Shown here piece by piece: positions 7,016 through 15,071 of a stretch of DNA of 35,102 nt. Position 1 is the stretch's first letter; each line of letters opens with the position of its first letter. Source of the stretch: an uncultured Lachnospiraceae bacterium (lineage in GTDB: Bacteria > Bacillota > Clostridia > Lachnospirales > Lachnospiraceae); assembly GCA_946537305.1 (NCBI GenBank), contig CAMNFR010000023.1:1-35102 (forward strand), given 5' to 3'. Both the position numbers and the translations under genes were made by a program. Under the pieces are notes generated by a model, which was given only the letters and a program-made list of their open reading frames with translations, made no database searches and was not told the DNA's origin.

Positions 7016-8848
7016 ATGTGTGGTATTGTAGGATATATAGGAAGACGCCCAGCAGCTCCCATACTGTTGGATGGACTGGAAAAGCTGGAGTACCGGGGAT
7101 ATGATTCTGCCGGCATTGCCGTGCGGGATGGGAATGGACCGGTCGCCGTGGTAAAGGCACAGGGACGCCTGAGGGTCCTGTCCGATAAGACTGACCACGG
7201 AAAGGCCATTGCCGGAAACTGCGGAATCGGCCATACCCGCTGGGCCACCCATGGGGAGCCCACGGAGACCAACGCGCACCCGCATGTATCGGAGACCGTC
7301 ACGGGCATTCACAACGGTATCATCGAAAACTACCAGGAACTGAAAGACAAGCTGACCAAGAATGGTTATGTCTTTTATTCCGATACAGACACAGAAGTCG
7401 CCATCAAGCTGATTGATTATTACTACAAAAAATATGCCCACACGCCGGTGGACGCCATCAACCATGCGATGGTACGCATCCGAGGCAGCTATGCCTTTGC
7501 ACTGCTGTTCAATGATTATCCGGAGGAAATCTACGTGGCTCGCAAGGACTCGCCCATGATCATCGGTGAGGGTGAGGGAGAGCACTATCTGGCCTCCGAC
7601 GTGCCAGCAATCCTGAAATATACCCGCAGTGTTTATTACATCGGCAATCTCGAAATCGGACGGCTGACGGCAGATTCCCTGACCTTCTACAACCTGGACG
7701 GAGATGAGATCCAGAAGGAAAAGAAGGAGATCGAGTGGGATGCGGCGGCGGCAGAGCGCGGCGGCTTTGAACACTACATGATGAAGGAAATCCACGAGCA
7801 GCCCACGGCCGTGCGGGATACGCTGCATTCGTTGGCGCACGGGGATCATATCGATCTTTCAGAGGTCGGACTTACGGATGAGGATCTGCGGAGCTTTTCT
7901 CAGATCTGTATTGTGGCCTGTGGTTCTGCCTGGCATGTGGGAATGGTGTGCAAGTATGTGATGGAAGACCTGGCCAGAATCCCGGTGCAGGTGGATCTGG
8001 CCTCGGAATTCCGTTACCGCCGTCCGATTCTGGATCAGAATGCGTTGGTGATCATCATTTCTCAGTCGGGTGAGACGGCGGACAGCCTGGCGGCGCTGCG
8101 GCTGTCAAAGCAGATGGGCATCCGGACACTTGCGATCGTGAACGTGGTGGGAAGCTCCATTGCCCGGGAGGCGGATATGGTGCTGTATACCGTGGCTGGC
8201 CCGGAGATCGCTGTGGCGACCACCAAGGCTTACAGCGCGCAGCTGATCGCAGGATACTGTCTGGCAATACAGCTGGGACTGGCGCGGGGAGAACTTACCG
8301 AAGAGCGGTATACGGAACTGATTCGGGAACTGGATACGCTGCCCGGGAAGATTGAACGTATCCTGGAGGACAAGGAACGGCTCCAGTGGTTTGCGTCCAA
8401 GCAGGTGGCGGCGAAGGATATCTTCTATATAGGCCGCGGCATCGACTATGCCATCAGCCTGGAGGGCAGCCTGAAGGCCAAGGAGATCAGCTATATTCAC
8501 AGCGAGGCCTATGCGGCCGGCGAACTGAAACACGGCACCATCAGCTTGCTGGAGGAAGGGACGCTGGTGATCGGTATCCTGACTCAGCAGGAGCTGTTCG
8601 AAAAGACCGTCAGCAACCTGGTGGAATGCAAGAGTCGTGGGGCTTATTTGATGGGGCTTACGGTCAATGGTCATTATGAGATCGAGGACACGGTTTCCTT
8701 CGCCGTCTATATTCCAAAAACGGACGATCATTTTATGGCCAGTCTGGCGGTCATCCCGCTGCAGCTGCTGGGGTATTATATTTCCGTGGGCAGAGGCCTG
8801 GATGTGGACAAGCCCCGCAACCTGGCCAAGAGCGTGACGGTGGAGTAA
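7016..8848 (+). CDS. glmS: glutamine-fructose-6-phosphate aminotransferase
   Basis: Makes glucosamine-6-phosphate from fructose-6-phosphate and glutamine, the first step to UDP-GlcNAc for the cell wall. 610 residues, the normal length. The protein starts MCGIVGYIG, so Cys2 becomes the N-terminal nucleophile of the class II glutaminase domain; GIGHTRWATHG and HNGIIEN follow. Two SIS sugar-isomerase domains follow (ACGSAWHVG and SQSGETADS; then GRGIDYAISLEGSLKAKE), and the end DKPRNLAKSVTVE is the standard C-terminus. AGGAGG at 7003-7008 and the need for Cys2 fix the start at 7016, although the frame is open further upstream. guaA follows after 59 bases. Confidence 0.97.
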   Translation: MCGIVGYIGRRPAAPILLDGLEKLEYRGYDSAGIAVRDGNGPVAVVKAQGRLRVLSDKTDHGKAIAGNCGIGHTRWATHGEPTETNAHPHVSETVTGIHNGIIENYQELKDKLTKNGYVFYSDTDTEVAIKLIDYYYKKYAHTPVDAINHAMVRIRGSYAFALLFNDYPEEIYVARKDSPMIIGEGEGEHYLASDVPAILKYTRSVYYIGNLEIGRLTADSLTFYNLDGDEIQKEKKEIEWDAAAAERGGFEHYMMKEIHEQPTAVRDTLHSLAHGDHIDLSEVGLTDEDLRSFSQICIVACGSAWHVGMVCKYVMEDLARIPVQVDLASEFRYRRPILDQNALVIIISQSGETADSLAALRLSKQMGIRTLAIVNVVGSSIAREADMVLYTVAGPEIAVATTKAYSAQLIAGYCLAIQLGLARGELTEERYTELIRELDTLPGKIERILEDKERLQWFASKQVAAKDIFYIGRGIDYAISLEGSLKAKEISYIHSEAYAAGELKHGTISLLEEGTLVIGILTQQELFEKTVSNLVECKSRGAYLMGLTVNGHYEIEDTVSFAVYIPKTDDHFMASLAVIPLQLLGYYISVGRGLDVDKPRNLAKSVTVE

Positions 8849-8907
8849 ATGAATACACCGAAGTGTAAGAAAATGGAAGGGATATAGAATAGCCGGAAGG
8901 AAGAAGT

Positions 8908-10473
8908 ATGAGAGAAGAAAAGATTATTATTTTGGATTTCGGCGGCCAGTACAAACAGCTGATCGCCAGGCGTGTGCGCGAGTGTGGTGTGTACTGTGAG
9001 ATCCATTCACATACACTGACAGCGGAAAAAGTACGGGGAATGAAACCGGCCGGCATTATTTTCACAGGCGGACCGAACAGCGTTTTCGCAAAGGATGCGC
9101 CGTCCTGCGGCCGTGATCTCTTTGAACTGGGCGTGCCTGTATTAGGGATCTGCTATGGCTCTCAGCTGATGGCTCATGTGCTGGGCGGAGAGGTGAAGAC
9201 GGCACCCACCAGTGAATACGGGCAGGCGGTGGTGACGGTGGATGAAGAAGCTTCTCCGCTGTTGAAGGACGTGCGGAAGGAAAGTACGGTATGGATGAGC
9301 CATACGGATTATATCGCGCGGGTGCCGGAGGGCTTTAAAGTGACCTCACACACGGCAAAATGCCCGGTGGCATCCATGGAGGATGCCGTCCGCAGGCTGT
9401 ATGCGGTGCAGTTCCATCCGGAGGTACTTCATACGGAGGAGGGGACAAAGATCCTGTATAACTTTGTGCGGGGGATCTGCGGATGCCGTGGGGACTGGCA
9501 GATGTCCGCTTTCGCGGAGGAGACCATCCGTGAGCTCCGGGAGAAAATTGGCGATGACCACGTGCTGCTTGGTCTTTCCGGCGGCGTGGATTCTACGGTG
9601 ACGGCGGCCCTGCTGTCCCGCGCCATCGGGAAGCAGCTGCACTGTGTGTTCGTGGATCACGGCCTGATGCGCAAGAACGAAGGTGACGAGGTGGAGAGGA
9701 TCTTCGGAGAGGGCGGGAGCTTTCGACTGAACTTTACCCGTGTGAATGCGCAGGAACGTTTCTACCGTAAACTGACCGGACAGAGCGATCCGGAGACCAA
9801 GAGAAAGATCATAGGGGATGAATTCCCCCGTGTCTTTGGCGAGGAAGCCGGGAAACTGGCCGGAAAAGTCCGCTATCTGGCGCAGGGCACCATCTATCCG
9901 GATGTGGTGGAGAGCGGCGACGGCTCCAAGTCCGATGTTATCAAATCCCACCATAACGTGGGCGGACTGCCTATCGAGGTGGTGCGGGAGCTGGGGTTTG
10001 ACGAGACGCCCATTGAGCCTCTGCGCATGCTGTTCAAGGACGAGGTGCGCCGTGTTGGGCTGGAACTTGGCGTTCCGAAGGAACTTGTGTACCGTCAGCC
10101 TTTCCCCGGTCCCGGACTGGCTGTGCGCATTGTAGGGGAGATCACGCCGCATAAGGTGCAGATCGTGCAGGAAGCAGATGCCATCTTCCGGGAGGAACTG
10201 CACAAGGCTGGCGTGGACAAGGATCTGGGCCAGTATTTCGCAGCCCTCTCCAACATGCGGAGCGTCGGTGTTATGGGAGATCACCGCACCTATGGACTGG
10301 CGGTGGTACTGCGTGCCGTGCTTACTTCTGATTTTATGACCGCCGAGGCCGCAGAGATTCCCTGGGACGTGCTGAAGATATGCATGACCCGCATTATCAA
10401 CGAAGTAGAGGGCGTCAACCGGGTGCTCTACGATATCAGCAGCAAACCGCCCGGGACGATCGAACTGGAATAA
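8908..10473 (+). CDS. guaA: GMP synthase (glutamine-hydrolysing)
   Basis: Converts XMP to GMP with ATP and glutamine in purine synthesis. 521 residues. The N-terminal class I glutamine amidotransferase domain shows GICYGSQLM (nucleophile Cys82) and QFHPEV (His170, Glu172). The ATP pyrophosphatase domain begins with the P-loop [10 protein letters not shown]; the C-terminal dimerisation domain contains [13 protein letters not shown] and ends [11 protein letters not shown], the typical terminus. A GGAAGGAAG stretch just upstream serves as ribosome site. It lies 59 bases after glmS without an obvious terminator between them, so co-transcription of two glutamine-consuming enzymes is likely. Confidence 0.97.
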   Translation: MREEKIIILDFGGQYKQLIARRVRECGVYCEIHSHTLTAEKVRGMKPAGIIFTGGPNSVFAKDAPSCGRDLFELGVPVLGICYGSQLMAHVLGGEVKTAPTSEYGQAVVTVDEEASPLLKDVRKESTVWMSHTDYIARVPEGFKVTSHTAKCPVASMEDAVRRLYAVQFHPEVLHTEEGTKILYNFVRGICGCRGDWQMSAFAEETIRELREKIGDDHVLLGLSGGVDSTVTAALLSRAIGKQLHCVFVDHGLMRKNEGDEVERIFGEGGSFRLNFTRVNAQERFYRKLTGQSDPETKRKIIGDEFPRVFGEEAGKLAGKVRYLAQGTIYPDVVESGDGSKSDVIKSHHNVGGLPIEVVRELGFDETPIEPLRMLFKDEVRRVGLELGVPKELVYRQPFPGPGLAVRIVGEITPHKVQIVQEADAIFREELHKAGVDKDLGQYFAALSNMRSVGVMGDHRTYGLAVVLRAVLTSDFMTAEAAEIPWDVLKICMTRIINEVEGVNRVLYDISSKPPGTIELE

Positions 10474-10511
10474 AAAAGATGCGCCGCAGTTTAAGCCGCG
10501 GCGCTTTTTTC
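10472..10511. terminator. bidirectional terminator between guaA and the AEC transporter
   Basis: Stem GCGCCGC (10481-10487) / GCGGCGC (10498-10504) with a T-run after it (10505-10510) and an A-run before it, so it can end both guaA and the convergent gene. Confidence 0.85.
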
Positions 10512-11435
10512 TTATATGTGGGTCCAGAGCAGGTTGGCCGCGGCCAGGATCAGCGGCATGGTGAGTATGCTGCAGAGGGTGCTCAGACAGACGTCCTTTA
10601 CGGCATTGCGGTAGTTCGCTCCGAAAAGCTGGGCGAAGATCGCAACGTTGGATCCCACCGGCGCGGAGGCGGCCAGGAGAACCGCCATGCGGATCATCTG
10701 GTATTTCCCGGGCAGCAGCGTGAGCAGCAACATCGTCAGAATCGGAATGACAAGCAGACGAACAGCAGTACACAGATACGTGTCAGGATCTTTTACAAGC
10801 TCTATCAGCGGCACCTGCGCCAAATAGGCGCCCAGCACGATCATCGCGAGAGGCCCGTTCATGGAGGCGATGGTCGCCACCATCCCGGCAAGCGCAGCGG
10901 GCAGTTCAATCGGCAGGAAGAACAGGCACATACCGATCAGAAAGGCGATCAGGATGGGGTTGGTCCGAAGCTTTTTCAGGCTGATGGCACTCCTATCCTT
11001 CGTCATGATCAAGATGCCGTAGGTCCACTGCAGAATGTTCAGAAGCGCGACAAAGGAGGCTACGTAGAATACAGCACCGTCACCCAGCGTCATCTGTACC
11101 AGGGGGATCCCGATGAACCCTGCGTTAGAGAAGGCGGCTCCGAACTGGCGAACAGCATCCCGTCGGCCAAAGACCAGCGTACTGATAATCATCGAGAGGA
11201 TCAGCGCCAGCGCCGCGGCGGCAAAGGAGATCAGAAAACCTACCAGCATCTCTGCAGAGTATGTCTGTATATAGGACTTTACGATTGCGACCGGCATCAC
11301 TACATACAGAAGCATCTTTCCCAGCTCGGCACTGCCCGTGGAAGTCAGCAGCTTGTTTCGGTATAAGAAATACCCGATCATAAGATACAAAAACATGATG
11401 ATGTTTTGCTGAAGCAGTAAAACAACGATATCCAT
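10512..11435 (-). CDS. AEC (auxin efflux carrier) family transporter
   Basis: 307 residues, almost entirely hydrophobic, with about ten membrane segments in two halves of five around a polar loop near residues 150-165. The first helix region (FLYLMIGYFLYR), the AAFSNAGFIGIPL motif and the C-terminal ASAPVGSNVAIFAQLFG motif are the typical crossover elements of the AEC family (bile/arsenite/riboflavin transporter-like fold). Bacterial members move organic acids such as malate or malonate; the substrate here cannot be deduced. GGAGA lies upstream of the start. The gene points towards guaA and has its own promoter. Confidence 0.9.
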   Translation of the reverse strand: MDIVVLLLQQNIIMFLYLMIGYFLYRNKLLTSTGSAELGKMLLYVVMPVAIVKSYIQTYSAEMLVGFLISFAAAALALILSMIISTLVFGRRDAVRQFGAAFSNAGFIGIPLVQMTLGDGAVFYVASFVALLNILQWTYGILIMTKDRSAISLKKLRTNPILIAFLIGMCLFFLPIELPAALAGMVATIASMNGPLAMIVLGAYLAQVPLIELVKDPDTYLCTAVRLLVIPILTMLLLTLLPGKYQMIRMAVLLAASAPVGSNVAIFAQLFGANYRNAVKDVCLSTLCSILTMPLILAAANLLWTHI

Positions 11436-11468
11436 AATCGTCTCCGTTTCTTGAAATAATGCAGGTAC

Positions 11469-11497
11469 ATCATAGCGTAAAACGCCAGAGACATCAA
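11469..11497 (-). promoter_or_regulatory. promoter of the AEC transporter
   Basis: On the minus strand TTGATG (11492-11497), a 17-base spacer and TATGAT (11469-11474), located 34 bases before the start codon. Confidence 0.6.
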
Positions 11498-11575
11498 TTC
11501 CTAATTGATTATAATCTTATGCTTATAATTTATACTAATTCAGAAAAGATTAATAGAATAAGAGATGTTCATTAA

Positions 11576-11604
11576 TTGACAAAGATAGGCGGTCGCGCTA
11601 TGAT
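11576..11604 (+). promoter_or_regulatory. promoter of the lipoprotein gene
   Basis: TTGACA (11576-11581), a 17-base spacer and TATGAT (11599-11604), about 47 bases before the start codon. Confidence 0.7.
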
Positions 11605-11650
11605 TGCCTCGTCTCTCGTGAATATTAGATCGGGAAATTTGGAGGAAGAT

Positions 11651-12814
11651 ATGAAGAAAAAAATAATCGCACTGGCTGTTGCTGCGACATTTGCATTATC
11701 GCTGGCTGCTTGCCGGAATGCTTCTCCGGCCGAGACCACCGCGGCCGCGGAGACCACGCACGCTGCGGAGACCACCGCCTCAGAAACCACCGCTGCCGTC
11801 CAGACGACCGCGGCTGCAGAAACCACCGCTGCCGAGACGCAGGCCGCGGCGGAAGAGGACGGACAGAACCCTGTGATGAATTTTGTCGGTGTGTACCACA
11901 CCGCCGTCAGCGTGGAAGCGATGGTCGAGGCGGAGGGGATGGAAAACGCGAAGATTACCATCACCTATGCGGGAAGCCCGTGGTTCCACACACAGACGGT
12001 CATGAGCGGGCGCTTTGACCCGGAGACCTTTACCATTGAGTTCGCTGATGCCGCACGTACAGAGTATACCTACAAGAGTGACGGCAGTGTGGCGGAAGAA
12101 AATCCCGTTTATACGGAAGGCACCGGAAAGGCAGTCTTTGATCCGGAGGAGAATAAGTTCACCCTCACGGAACAGATCGGCGCCGGCGAGGACGAGACCG
12201 TATACCTTTGGGGACCGTCCTCGGAGATGATGTATGTCACGGATCCGGACCACTACGGCGGTGTCACGGCCATGGACAAATTTAAGGTGGAGACAGAAAT
12301 CGGCTCTGCTGTGCGCACTGCCTACCTGAACTCTGACTGGTATACGCTGGCCGATATGATCGACTACCCCATCACCATCAATGGCACAGAGCTGAAAGAC
12401 AGCGATGCGTTCCTTGACTACATGAAGGATAAGACCGTCGCCAACAGCGATTGGAATGACATGATGGATGAAAACTTACTGGATATGTTCGTAAACGGCC
12501 AGGGACTCTGCATGGGCAGCGGCCAGGTCTGGCTGAACGACCCGGGCTACATGACGGACAAGGAGCCCGAACTGAAGATCATCGCCATCAGCGGTATTGT
12601 TGACCAGGATTCCGAGGAGGCACAGATCCCGGAAGAAGAGGGTGATTTCTACGATAATCCCTCTGTGACGGTATATGATGAAGCCGGAGAAAGCCACACG
12701 CTTTATGAAAGCTCAGACGGATACTGGCGCGAAGAGGACGGCACGACATATATTAAACTTTCGGATACGGAATTTCAGCTGAAGGATGGCGGCGAAACCC
12801 TCCATGTACGCTGA
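11651..12814 (+). CDS. lipoprotein with Ala/Glu/Thr linker, unknown function
   Basis: 387 residues. A lipoprotein signal peptide with lipobox LAAC (Cys21) is followed by an Ala/Glu/Thr-rich linker (about 25-69) that should hold the domain away from the membrane. The soluble part seems to have two regions: an acidic beta-rich one (about 75-210, with repeated FDPE segments, FDPETFTIEF and FDPEENKFTL, like a small barrel), and a second one (about 215-300) with MDKFKVETEIGSAV, SDWYTLADMIDYPI and a Cys. I do not recognise a named family. GGAGGA at 11641-11646 supports ATG 11651; the frame is open back to 11576 but that region is the promoter. A large hairpin follows the stop. Confidence 0.75.
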   Translation: MKKKIIALAVAATFALSLAACRNASPAETTAAAETTHAAETTASETTAAVQTTAAAETTAAETQAAAEEDGQNPVMNFVGVYHTAVSVEAMVEAEGMENAKITITYAGSPWFHTQTVMSGRFDPETFTIEFADAARTEYTYKSDGSVAEENPVYTEGTGKAVFDPEENKFTLTEQIGAGEDETVYLWGPSSEMMYVTDPDHYGGVTAMDKFKVETEIGSAVRTAYLNSDWYTLADMIDYPITINGTELKDSDAFLDYMKDKTVANSDWNDMMDENLLDMFVNGQGLCMGSGQVWLNDPGYMTDKEPELKIIAISGIVDQDSEEAQIPEEEGDFYDNPSVTVYDEAGESHTLYESSDGYWREEDGTTYIKLSDTEFQLKDGGETLHVR

Positions 12815-12815
12815 T

Positions 12816-12881
12816 TGAGAAATCGGGGACAGGTACCATCTCCAAATGAGGAATGGTACCTGCCCCCGATTTCTCATTTTT
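12816..12881. repeat. long near-perfect hairpin after the lipoprotein gene
   Basis: Arms of 24 bases (12816-12839 and 12853-12876) differ at one position and enclose a 13-base loop; the right arm is followed by TTTTT. Each arm contains GGTACC beside a run of G or C. It can terminate transcription. The arm pattern (a GGGGACAGG core) recalls REP-like elements linked to Y1 transposases, a resemblance from memory only. Confidence 0.6.
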
Positions 12882-12892
12882 GATGGGCGTTT

Positions 12893-12912
12893 AAGACTCG
12901 CTCGCGAGTCTT
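12893..12912. repeat. dispersed palindromic repeat, copy 2
   Basis: AAGACTCGCTCGCGAGTCTT, the exact reverse complement of 334-353. Arms of 8 bases with a 4-base loop, here 16 bases after the long hairpin. Confidence 0.65.
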
Positions 12913-12978
12913 GTGCGTAATTCGAATTGTTAATAGAAATGCTATCAGAAAGATGATATACTTTTAAAGAAAGATGAA

Positions 12979-13014
12979 CCGCATGACAGGGTCGCAAATG
13001 ATCCGGGCATGCGG
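12979..13014 (+). promoter_or_regulatory. leader hairpin upstream of the flavodoxin gene
   Basis: Stem CCGCATG (12979-12985) / CATGCGG (13008-13014), with an inner GGTC/GATC pairing; no U-run follows. A TATACT box at about 12957-12962 could be the -10, but no good -35 is seen. A regulatory role is only a possibility. Confidence 0.3.
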
Positions 13015-13034
13015 CAAACAGAGAGGAACATGAT

Positions 13035-13553
13035 ATGAAAATCGCACTGATCAACGAGAGAAAGGAGAACGTCGTGAAGGATACATTGATGGTCTATTAC
13101 AGCTTTGAGGGGAATACGGGCTTTGTGGCCAGTGAGCTCCTGAAACATATGGACATGGATGTGGAGCGCATCAAGGTGCAGCAGGAACCGCCGAAGAAGG
13201 GACTGGCGAAGTTCCTGCACGGTGGGAAGAGTGCTCTGCGGCATGAAGACCCGGGCCTGATCCCGCTGCAGGCGAATGTGAATGACTACTATGACATCGT
13301 GATCGCCTTCCCGGTTTGGGCCGGCACCTGGCCTCCGGCGGTGGAGGCATTCCTGCGCTCCTACCCGTTCACCCGGAAGAACGTGTTCCTGATCGCCTGC
13401 TCGGCGAGCGGCAATGCATCTAAGGCGCTGGATAAGCTTACAGAACGGCTGGAGGGGAACATGGTGCTGGGCACGCTCAGCCTGAAGAACCCGCTGAAAA
13501 ATAAGGAAGAGGTGGCGGAGCAGATTCGCGATTTTGCGGCCCGGAGACATTAA
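13035..13553 (+). CDS. flavodoxin family protein
   Basis: An FMN-binding electron carrier or flavodoxin-like oxidoreductase, 172 residues from ATG 13035. The FMN phosphate loop is YYSFEGNTGF; the second FMN loop region is FPVWAGTWPPAV and the third LIACSASGNASKA. Two starts are possible. ATG 13035 has GAGAGG at 13021-13026. GTG 13074 has AAAGGAG at 13061-13067 and would give MKDTLMVYYSFEGNT, the normal flavodoxin N-terminus. The extra 13 residues (MKIALINERKENV) resemble the start of an RpiB-type protein and may be a fused remnant or a short leader. The asparaginase gene follows after 11 bases, so they form an operon. Confidence 0.85.
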   Translation: MKIALINERKENVVKDTLMVYYSFEGNTGFVASELLKHMDMDVERIKVQQEPPKKGLAKFLHGGKSALRHEDPGLIPLQANVNDYYDIVIAFPVWAGTWPPAVEAFLRSYPFTRKNVFLIACSASGNASKALDKLTERLEGNMVLGTLSLKNPLKNKEEVAEQIRDFAARRH

Positions 13554-13564
13554 AGAGGGACGTT

Positions 13565-14626
13565 ATGAGTACACAGAAGACGAATAAGGAATCTCTGCAT
13601 AGGCGCAGGATCATGATCCTCTACACCGGCGGCACCATTGGGATGATCCGCACGGAGCAGGGATATATGCCGCAGAAAGAAACATTCCACCGGCTGCTGG
13701 ATCAGATCCCGGAGCTTACCTCGGAGGCCATGCCGCAGTGGGATATGATCGATATGGAACCGCTGCTGGATTCCTCCAATATAACGGTATATGAATGGAA
13801 CCGCATCGGACAGATGATCGCTGCGCGCTATGACCAGTATGATGGTTTTGTAGTGCTGCACGGCACGGACACCATGGCCTATACGGCTTCGGCGCTCTCT
13901 TTTATGCTTCGCGGGAATCGAAAGCCGGTTGTCCTGACCGGCTCCCAGATCCCGCTGTGTGAGATACGCAGCGATGCCAGGGACAATCTGATCACTGCCA
14001 TGCTGGTGGCTGCGGAGGATAAGGTACATGAAGTGTGCCTGTATTTCGGCGGGAAGCTTCTGCGGGGGAACCGTGCAATGAAGTATTCCGCGGACGGCCT
14101 GATCGCCTTCGAATCGCCCAATTATCCGCCGCTGGCGGAGGTGGGCATCGATATCCGATATAATACTGCCGCGCTGCTGCCGCCCTGCGAGGGGAGTTTT
14201 TCGCTGCAGCGGCTGGAAAATGTGCCCATCGGCGTAATCAAGGTGTTCCCGGGTATTCAGTTCGATCTGTTCGATGCTATCATGACGGAGTCGCTGAAAG
14301 GCATTGTGGTGGAGACCTTTGGTACAGGCAATATCCCGGAGGGCGGCGATAAGCTGCTGCCGATCATCCGGAAGGCCTCGGCGAACGGAACCGTTATGAT
14401 CGTTACATCCCAGTGCCCGCACGGCACGGTGTCCCTGGGGACCTACGAGACCTCCTATGCGTTAAAACAGGCCGGCGCCGTAAGTGGTTATGATATTACC
14501 ACCGAGGCCGCGGTAGCCAAGCTGTACTATCTGTTCAGCAGAGGACTGGACCGAGAGGCCATCAAGAGCCGGATGGAATGCAGCCTCCGGGGCGAGATGT
14601 CCTCTGAAAACGCAAAAGATTCGTAG
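13565..14626 (+). CDS. ansA: L-asparaginase (type I)
   Basis: Hydrolyses asparagine to aspartate and ammonia. 353 residues. Both active-site blocks are present: ILYTGGTIGM (Thr24 nucleophile) and LHGTDTMAYTA (Thr101 and Asp102). The middle contains VVLTGSQIPL and RDNLITAM, and the C-terminal domain GTGNIPEG and SQCPHGTVSLGTYE, as in cytosolic type I enzymes. There is no signal peptide, in line with type I. The first 15 residues are a polar extension. AGAGGG before the ATG and an 11-base gap to the flavodoxin gene suggest translational coupling. A terminator follows. Confidence 0.93.
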   Translation: MSTQKTNKESLHRRRIMILYTGGTIGMIRTEQGYMPQKETFHRLLDQIPELTSEAMPQWDMIDMEPLLDSSNITVYEWNRIGQMIAARYDQYDGFVVLHGTDTMAYTASALSFMLRGNRKPVVLTGSQIPLCEIRSDARDNLITAMLVAAEDKVHEVCLYFGGKLLRGNRAMKYSADGLIAFESPNYPPLAEVGIDIRYNTAALLPPCEGSFSLQRLENVPIGVIKVFPGIQFDLFDAIMTESLKGIVVETFGTGNIPEGGDKLLPIIRKASANGTVMIVTSQCPHGTVSLGTYETSYALKQAGAVSGYDITTEAAVAKLYYLFSRGLDREAIKSRMECSLRGEMSSENAKDS

Positions 14627-14684
14627 AAATAACGCAAGAAGATCCAGATATTTAAAATGTGGTGCTTCGGATCAAACAGGAAAG

Positions 14685-14707
14685 AATCGGTTTCGGCCGA
14701 TTTTTTC
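14685..14707 (+). terminator. intrinsic terminator after ansA
   Basis: Stem AATCGG / CCGATT with a 6-base loop followed by a T-run (14701-14706). The stretch 14708-14859 after it is AT-rich and holds no gene that I can support. Confidence 0.75.
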
Positions 14708-14859
14708 TTATTTTAGTCATATGCAATAATCGAAAATAAAATTTCGTAAAAATGAAATTATGGCACAAGCACTCTCTGCAAAGATTTTTGCACTCTGCCA
14801 CAAAACCGTTATGTAAAAAAATAAATATCGAAGAAATACAGTGAATTGATGACAGATAG

Positions 14860-14888
14860 TTGACATTTCTGCATTTATAGGATATCTT
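14860..14888 (+). promoter_or_regulatory. promoter of the molybdenum hydroxylase gene
   Basis: TTGACA (14860-14865), a 17-base spacer and TATCTT (14883-14888). It gives a leader of roughly 175 bases. Confidence 0.6.
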
Positions 14889-14966
14889 TTTAATGCAGAT
14901 TTCGATATCACAGGTGAAAATAAATTTCATGATATCAAATTTGCGGTCACCAATCAGCAATAACTA

Positions 14967-15050
14967 TATTCCGAATGGGCATATACGGAAAAATGCCTGC
15001 CGGAATAACAGTTTCGTGAAACTCAACGGGCAGCGAGAGCCTGTTTTTTC
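14967..15050 (+). promoter_or_regulatory. structured leader with terminator-like hairpin before mop
   Basis: Three successive stem-loops. First, TATTCCG (14967-14973) / CGGAATA (15001-15007), with an inner stem GGGCAT (14977-14982) / ATGCCT (14993-14998). Second, GTTTC-GT-GAAAC (15011-15022). Third, ACGGGC (15026-15031) / GCCTGT (15039-15044), running into six T (15044-15049), a terminator 23 bases before the start codon. This is the layout of an attenuated or riboswitch-controlled leader. It does not match the Moco riboswitch consensus as I remember it. Confidence 0.5.
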
Positions 15051-15071
15051 CTGAAAGGAGGAAGATATCCT

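Noticed and set aside
10380-11366. Plus-strand frame of 328 codons opposite the AEC transporter
   Set aside because: It begins inside guaA, runs through the terminator and is Gln/His/Arg-rich, while the minus-strand product is a clear membrane transporter.
14889-15071. Molybdenum cofactor (Moco) riboswitch
   Set aside because: The hairpins seen do not have the conserved Moco RNA core as I know it, so I list only a structured leader.
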